Positions 59,430-64,000 of a DNA stretch of 64,000 nucleotides are shown piece by piece. How positions within the stretch are numbered: position 1 is the first letter of the stretch; each line of letters starts with the position of its first letter. Origin of the DNA: Bolinopsis microptera (lineage: Eukaryota; Ctenophora; Tentaculata; Lobata; Bolinopsidae); assembly GCF_026151205.1 (NCBI RefSeq), contig NC_087072.1:20240103-20304102 (forward strand). Reading direction: 5' to 3'. The translations under genes were made by a program, and so were the position numbers. The notes beneath the pieces are model-generated. The model made no database searches. It was not told where the DNA came from and worked only from the letters and a program-made list of their open reading frames with translations.

Positions 59430-60905
59430 ATGGCGGTGGCAAAGAAACGCAAAATTTTTCCTAGTATGCATTTCCTGAATGGACTTGAGCAGGATGATGT
59501 AATATCAAGCCTAAAAGAACATTATGGGCAATCACAAAAGGCTTCTAAAACTGAATGTTACAATTTGAATGTGGATCCGTTTAAAGTGTGCACCTTTCAT
59601 GACATCCTGAAGAATGACTCTGCCATGGGATTACTAGAAGAGATTCAAAACATGGACTTTACATTTAAAGAAAATGATCTACTGTCCCTCCACCAGACAA
59701 TTGATCTTAATGATGTTAAAACGCCCTGCATTTCAGCAGTCAGAGATTTCATCTACACTGAAGTTAAAACTGTCATTGAAAAAGTAACATCTTCATCTTT
59801 CAACAACACAGTGGATATGCATGGAATAAAGTTCATGCAACACGATAATTTACTTTGCCATTCAGATTGCTTGAATACAAGACATACAGCTTTTATTCTG
59901 TACTTAGTTCCTAAAACATGGAGTCCTGAATCTGGTGGTACTCTGGATTTGTTCAACTCAGACAAAGATGGAAATCCAACAGACGTAGGGAAATCTTTGT
60001 GTCCTAAATTTAATACATTTAGTTGGTTTGAAGTTTCAGCAAAATCATGGCATCAAGTTTCTGAGATACTTGAGGACGATATTAGGTGGTCTATTAGTGG
60101 TTGGTTCCACTCAGAAGATTCCCCAATTGTTAATCCAATTGTCGATGAATTTGTTATGCTGCCAATACTGCCCATGGATAGTGACCTTGATGTACTAAAA
60201 TCTTGGATATCCCTCAAGTATCTCAACTTGGAAATCAGCTCAGAGGTTCAGGAAAAATTCCAAGAGGATTCCGAAGTATCTCTTGGAGAGTTTCTCAATC
60301 CTGAGAAATATTCTGCTCTATGTGCGGCTCTACAATCTATGGATTGGGCGACAGTTGGTCCCAGAGACAAGAAAAAGTACCAAGTGTGTAACAAACAAAG
60401 TGCCACAGTGTTAGAGTTTATGGAATTATTGAAGACTGATGCATTTGCTCTACTTTTATCCCATTTTACTGGGCTACCTCTTTCTACCAATTACGACGAT
60501 CCAGACTGCGATGATTTTTCCAATAAACCCTTTGGAATGATATCATCATCAGTATCACGATGGGATCATGGGTTTTACTCTCTTCTCTGTGACCAAGAAG
60601 TTGACAACCTTCCTGATCTCCTTCATATATTTTACCATACGGAGGTACATCCAGAGTACGATGTGGACGCTGGAGGATATGTATCTTTCATATCTCACTC
60701 CGATAAGGAACCTCTGCTGGTGATACCGCCTCAAGATAATACTATTTCTCTGGTGTTTACTCGCACTGATGAGTTTGGGTTTACTAAGTATATCAACGCA
60801 AAGTTGCCCAAACCCTTCTACTGCTTTAATGCACGTTATGTTTCCAGAACACCTAATGAAGAACGTGGTAATTCAGACTTATCTAATGAAGTTAGTCATC
60901 TATGA
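59430..60905 (+). CDS. OGFOD1: OGFOD1/TPA1-type prolyl 3-hydroxylase (Fe/2-oxoglutarate dioxygenase), 491 aa
   Basis: OGFOD1 hydroxylates a proline of ribosomal protein uS12 (RPS23) and affects translation accuracy. The N-terminal dioxygenase domain has the metal triad His144-x-Asp146 (LLCHSDCLNTRHTAFILYLV) and His208 (EVSAKSWHQVSEIL), and the 2-oxoglutarate-binding Arg219 (DIRWSISGWFH). GGTLDLF follows the family pattern. The inactive C-terminal double-stranded-helix domain shows FLNPEKYSALCAALQSMDW, FALLLSHFTGL, WDHGFYSLLCD and DAGGYVSFISH. It is about 50 residues shorter than human (542), mainly in the acidic linker. No intron interrupts it. FNTA follows 389 bp downstream on the same strand. 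Confidence 0.95.
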   Translation: MAVAKKRKIFPSMHFLNGLEQDDVISSLKEHYGQSQKASKTECYNLNVDPFKVCTFHDILKNDSAMGLLEEIQNMDFTFKENDLLSLHQTIDLNDVKTPCISAVRDFIYTEVKTVIEKVTSSSFNNTVDMHGIKFMQHDNLLCHSDCLNTRHTAFILYLVPKTWSPESGGTLDLFNSDKDGNPTDVGKSLCPKFNTFSWFEVSAKSWHQVSEILEDDIRWSISGWFHSEDSPIVNPIVDEFVMLPILPMDSDLDVLKSWISLKYLNLEISSEVQEKFQEDSEVSLGEFLNPEKYSALCAALQSMDWATVGPRDKKKYQVCNKQSATVLEFMELLKTDAFALLLSHFTGLPLSTNYDDPDCDDFSNKPFGMISSSVSRWDHGFYSLLCDQEVDNLPDLLHIFYHTEVHPEYDVDAGGYVSFISHSDKEPLLVIPPQDNTISLVFTRTDEFGFTKYINAKLPKPFYCFNARYVSRTPNEERGNSDLSNEVSHL

Positions 60906-61294
60906 GTCATGAAGTATTTAGAATTGCGACCTAATTTTCATTGGAAAGGGGCTTCAATCTTATAGGTTTACAGAAGTTGATTTTTGATGATAGAATTGAC
61001 ATATTTTTACTGTATTTATCACTCATGACCAACATTTATTTTATCCTGTTTTAAATTTTGTTCATCAGTTCTATGGTAGGGTGAATATAGAGTTAATAAT
61101 ATAACTTATTTAAATTTTATTTATAATATGTGATATTCTGTGTATCCTTGAAAAATTAACGAATTAAATTATACAACATGTTCTTGAAAATAGTCACGTC
61201 AAGTGCAAGTGGGACTTAATTCGTTATCTTATCAACTCTTATCTATAATATATATTTCTCTTTTTATTAATCTCCTCACTCCTAGCACAGTGGA

Positions 61295-63566
61295 ATGACT
61301 TTCTACGCTGATAAACCAGATTGGAAGGATATAACTCCCATTCCGCTGCCGTACAGTGAGAATGAGCCGGTTGTTCAGATCATGTACTCTGATAGGTAGG
61401 CTCGTATTTTATCAAAGAAAAAAAAACTTTTTTCTTGGTGGCGTTTTAAACTGATCACATTATCAGATGACAACTGCATATCAATATGCCAGAATAAAAC
61501 TTCTTTTTCCACTTATCGACGAACCAATTATAATACCTAGAAATCGAAATAATCATCAGGTTCAAAGATGTGTACAGCTACATGGCGGCTATAATGCAGA
61601 ATAAAGAGTACAGCGAGCGTGCACTGGCCCTCACCACAGACGCTATAGAGTGTAATGCTGCTAACTACACAGTCTGGCACTATAGGCGGGAAATCCTCAG
61701 ACATCTTAAAGTGTGAGTCTTAGTTTTTTGTGGAGCTTTACTTAGAAGTTTTAAACCCATTTTGCAAATAATTTTCTGTTTTTTTCGTCCGGTTTTCTAT
61801 AAATATTCACGATCATTTTATCTACATCAGGGATCTCCAAGACGAAATGACGTTCACAGAATCCGTAATCGACGATCAACCGAAAAACTACCAGGTCAGT
61901 CCAGGATAAGAGCTATCAAGTTGGTCGGAGCCTGTTCATACATTAATATTTCATAAACTACCAAGGTCAGAAAGGAGATTAATTTCAAGTCGCCATGATA
62001 ACCGTTCATCTAGCATCCTGTTCTGTACAAGTATCCTTAGTAACGCTAGTAACCTAAGTAACACTACACTATCCAGGTGTGGCATCACAGAAGATGTATT
62101 ATAGAGATGAAAGGAGATCCATCTGGAGAGCTAGAACTCACTGAATACACCCTGTCAAGTGACGCTAAGAATTACCACGCATGGGATCACCGACAATGGG
62201 TGAGCAAGCTGATGTTTCTTGTGTTACTCCTACTTTGTTTTCTTTTCTATGCATTATTTCAGTTTTAGAAGATCATGTCTATGATAAGTTACGTAAATTA
62301 TACTTTATTTTTGTTGCTATTTCGTATTTAAACCCTATGACTAAATAAATTCACAGGTGCTATCTCAATATAAAATCTGGGATAAAGAACTCGAGTATAT
62401 TGACGAATTGTTAACAAAAGATTTGAGGAACAACTCAGCTTGGAATCACCGATACTTTGTCATTGAAAATTCAGTGAGTGCCCTTATTGCAACATTTGTA
62501 CCTACCAAAAAGTGTTAACTCCCATTATTTGATTATCACAGCTTTGTTTGAAAATAAAACTTTCAGTGCCATCCTCATGATCATTCAAGAAAATTGCAGT
62601 CAAAACAGTGGAATTTGGGCCCACTGGTAAAAATTGCAGGTTTAATTATCCAATCTCATTTGACTGATCACGTCAAATAGGTCTTTTTTTATTCTACTTA
62701 CGACCAATGATTATACCAGCAAGGGTGGAGTAAAGAAACTGTCAATAAGGAGCTGGAGTACGCTGGCACTTACATCAAGAAAGCTCCCAACAACGAGTCC
62801 TCCTGGAACTACGCTCGAGGAATCATCAAGAAGAACAAGATGAAATACTCAGACTTCCCCTCTTTCAAGGTATGCTTCCTTGTGTTTTCGTTCCAGCTTC
62901 TGCATTTCATCCATTAATGTTCTATTATAAATCACACAGAATGCACTATAATAATGCTCTACATATACAATACCACTAAATGCAGTTAATTTTAAGTATA
63001 ATAGTGTATGTATATTGTATACACTATTAGTTCTCAATTTACGGTTATAATCCGAACAAGCTTACACTTAAATCACAAATTTACAATACGCTCGAAGTTT
63101 ACTTCTTCCACTGTATTTTCTAAAATGGCCCCCATTATGCCATTTACTAGAACTCACTAACACCCCTTCTCTCAAGAGTTGTGTGTAATGTGTGTACAGT
63201 GAGTTATCTGTGTATTTTAACAGACCCCTTCTCTCAGGAGTTATGCGGAGGTATGAACGAGTCCCACATTCCATCTCCCTTCCTTCTTAGTACACTAGCT
63301 GACATACATGTAGAAGAGGGCAACAACACCGCTGCTAGCAACGTAAGAATATTGAGCAAACGCAGCATTTATGATTTAGATTGGGGGACAATGTGACGAC
63401 AAAATACCATCCTAATGAACTGATTGATTTGTTATTTTCTGAGATTTCTATTGAATTTTACTGAACCATTTCTTTTCCACAGGTATTCGAAAAGTTAAAA
63501 GATCTGGACAGTATCAGAGTGAAGTACTGGACTTTCAAGCAAAACCAACTCCCAGTTGGTTCTTAA
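61295..63566 (+). CDS. FNTA: Protein farnesyltransferase/geranylgeranyltransferase I alpha subunit, 8 exons, 298 aa
   Basis: FNTA is the shared alpha subunit that, with different beta subunits, prenylates CaaX proteins such as Ras and Rho. Exons 61295-61395, 61560-61712, 61831-61894, 62077-62199, 62357-62473, 62720-62869, 63238-63342 and 63483-63566 join in phase to 897 nt. PPTA repeats are clear: [12 protein letters not shown] (69-80), [12 protein letters not shown] (104-115), [11 protein letters not shown] (138-148), [12 protein letters not shown] and [13 protein letters not shown]. Lys137 in DAKNYHAW corresponds to the catalytically important human Lys164. It starts directly at [17 protein letters not shown] and lacks the proline-rich N-terminal extension of mammals. 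CTCCTAGCACAG ends 4 nt before the ATG and may be a splice acceptor. Confidence 0.95.
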
Positions 63567-64000
63567 GAGTCAAGGAACTCGGAGAGAATCCGTATTGCTA
63601 GGTGTTGTCCCCGTTTGAGTTGTTGAGCTAACAGACGGGCTGTTATCATATTGTATTAGCTGATACGTGTTGTAAAGGGTGACATGTGCAAAGATGAGAG
63701 CGTCTCTAAATATTATATTTCCTTCTTTTATTTTGTAAATTTTGTAATTTGATAATAATTGATCTCTTGACCAACTTTGTTTGATATCGTGCTTTTCTTT
63801 TAGGATATAATAAGTACATCGCAACATGAATTTCAGTTTTAAATTAAAATTCGTAATTTCTAAATCACTAGTCAGCAGACATCTGTAAAATAACTACCCT
63901 GCTTAGCTCTAGAAAACATGACGTAACCAAGACAATATGAAGACAAACAACAAGACACAACGAGGGGGAAACCCCCATCACAACCCCTCAAAAAGAAGAC
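63567..64000. other. FNTA 3' flank
   Basis: This is presumably 3' UTR and then intergenic DNA. No further gene was recognised before the window ends. A GGGGGAAACCCCC hairpin lies at about 63965-63977. Confidence 0.5.

Overview
The window is nuclear DNA of an animal. It has canonical GT-AG spliceosomal introns, metazoan housekeeping genes at low density, about 36% GC by eye, and many LINEs, DNA-transposon remnants and satellites. Nothing fixes the species. The LINE clades, the R2-like endonuclease fragment, and intron acceptor-like sites just upstream of several start codons would suit a non-bilaterian (cnidarian, ctenophore) or another repeat-rich invertebrate. That placement is inference.

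Five host genes could be rebuilt by joining exons in phase. They are a Rab5-type GTPase (13.6-17.2 kb, +, 6 exons, 201 aa); a single-domain RhoGAP resembling ARHGAP19 (23.1-43.7 kb, -, 9 exons, 519 aa); a gamma-glutamyltransferase nested in RhoGAP intron 2 on the opposite strand (37.4-39.4 kb, +, 2 exons, 584 aa); an OGFOD1/TPA1-type prolyl hydroxylase (59.4-60.9 kb, +, uninterrupted, 491 aa); and a farnesyl/geranylgeranyl transferase alpha subunit (61.3-63.6 kb, +, 8 exons, 298 aa). Rab5, RhoGAP and FNTA all belong to small-GTPase biology (the GTPase, a GTPase off-switch, and the prenylating enzyme), but nothing shows that the clustering is functional.

0-12.4 kb is repeats: a GA-rich tract, GTCCG arrays, a hAT end joined to an R2-like endonuclease fragment, a 1.6-kb inverted-repeat element filled with one 20-bp motif, nested LINE fragments, and a foldback element with arms of about 1 kb, one of which carries a near-full-length 3.2-kb LINE. 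17.2-23 kb is a gene desert. The RhoGAP introns hold a 3.4-kb head-to-head satellite, several LINE fragments, a second motif-packed inverted-repeat element and the GGT gene. 44.7-58.1 kb is a nest of LINEs broken by a hAT MITE, a 4.1-kb inverted-repeat element carrying about 34 copies of a 52-bp satellite, a palindromic MITE, a 132-bp short element and a tRNA-derived SINE. Target-site duplications and interrupted reading frames give the order of insertion. 59.4-63.6 kb is compact and gene-like.

The strongest unexplained structures are the two motif-packed inverted-repeat elements (1719-3320 and 39660-41581). They share one architecture but have different sequences, different internal motifs and different target duplications.
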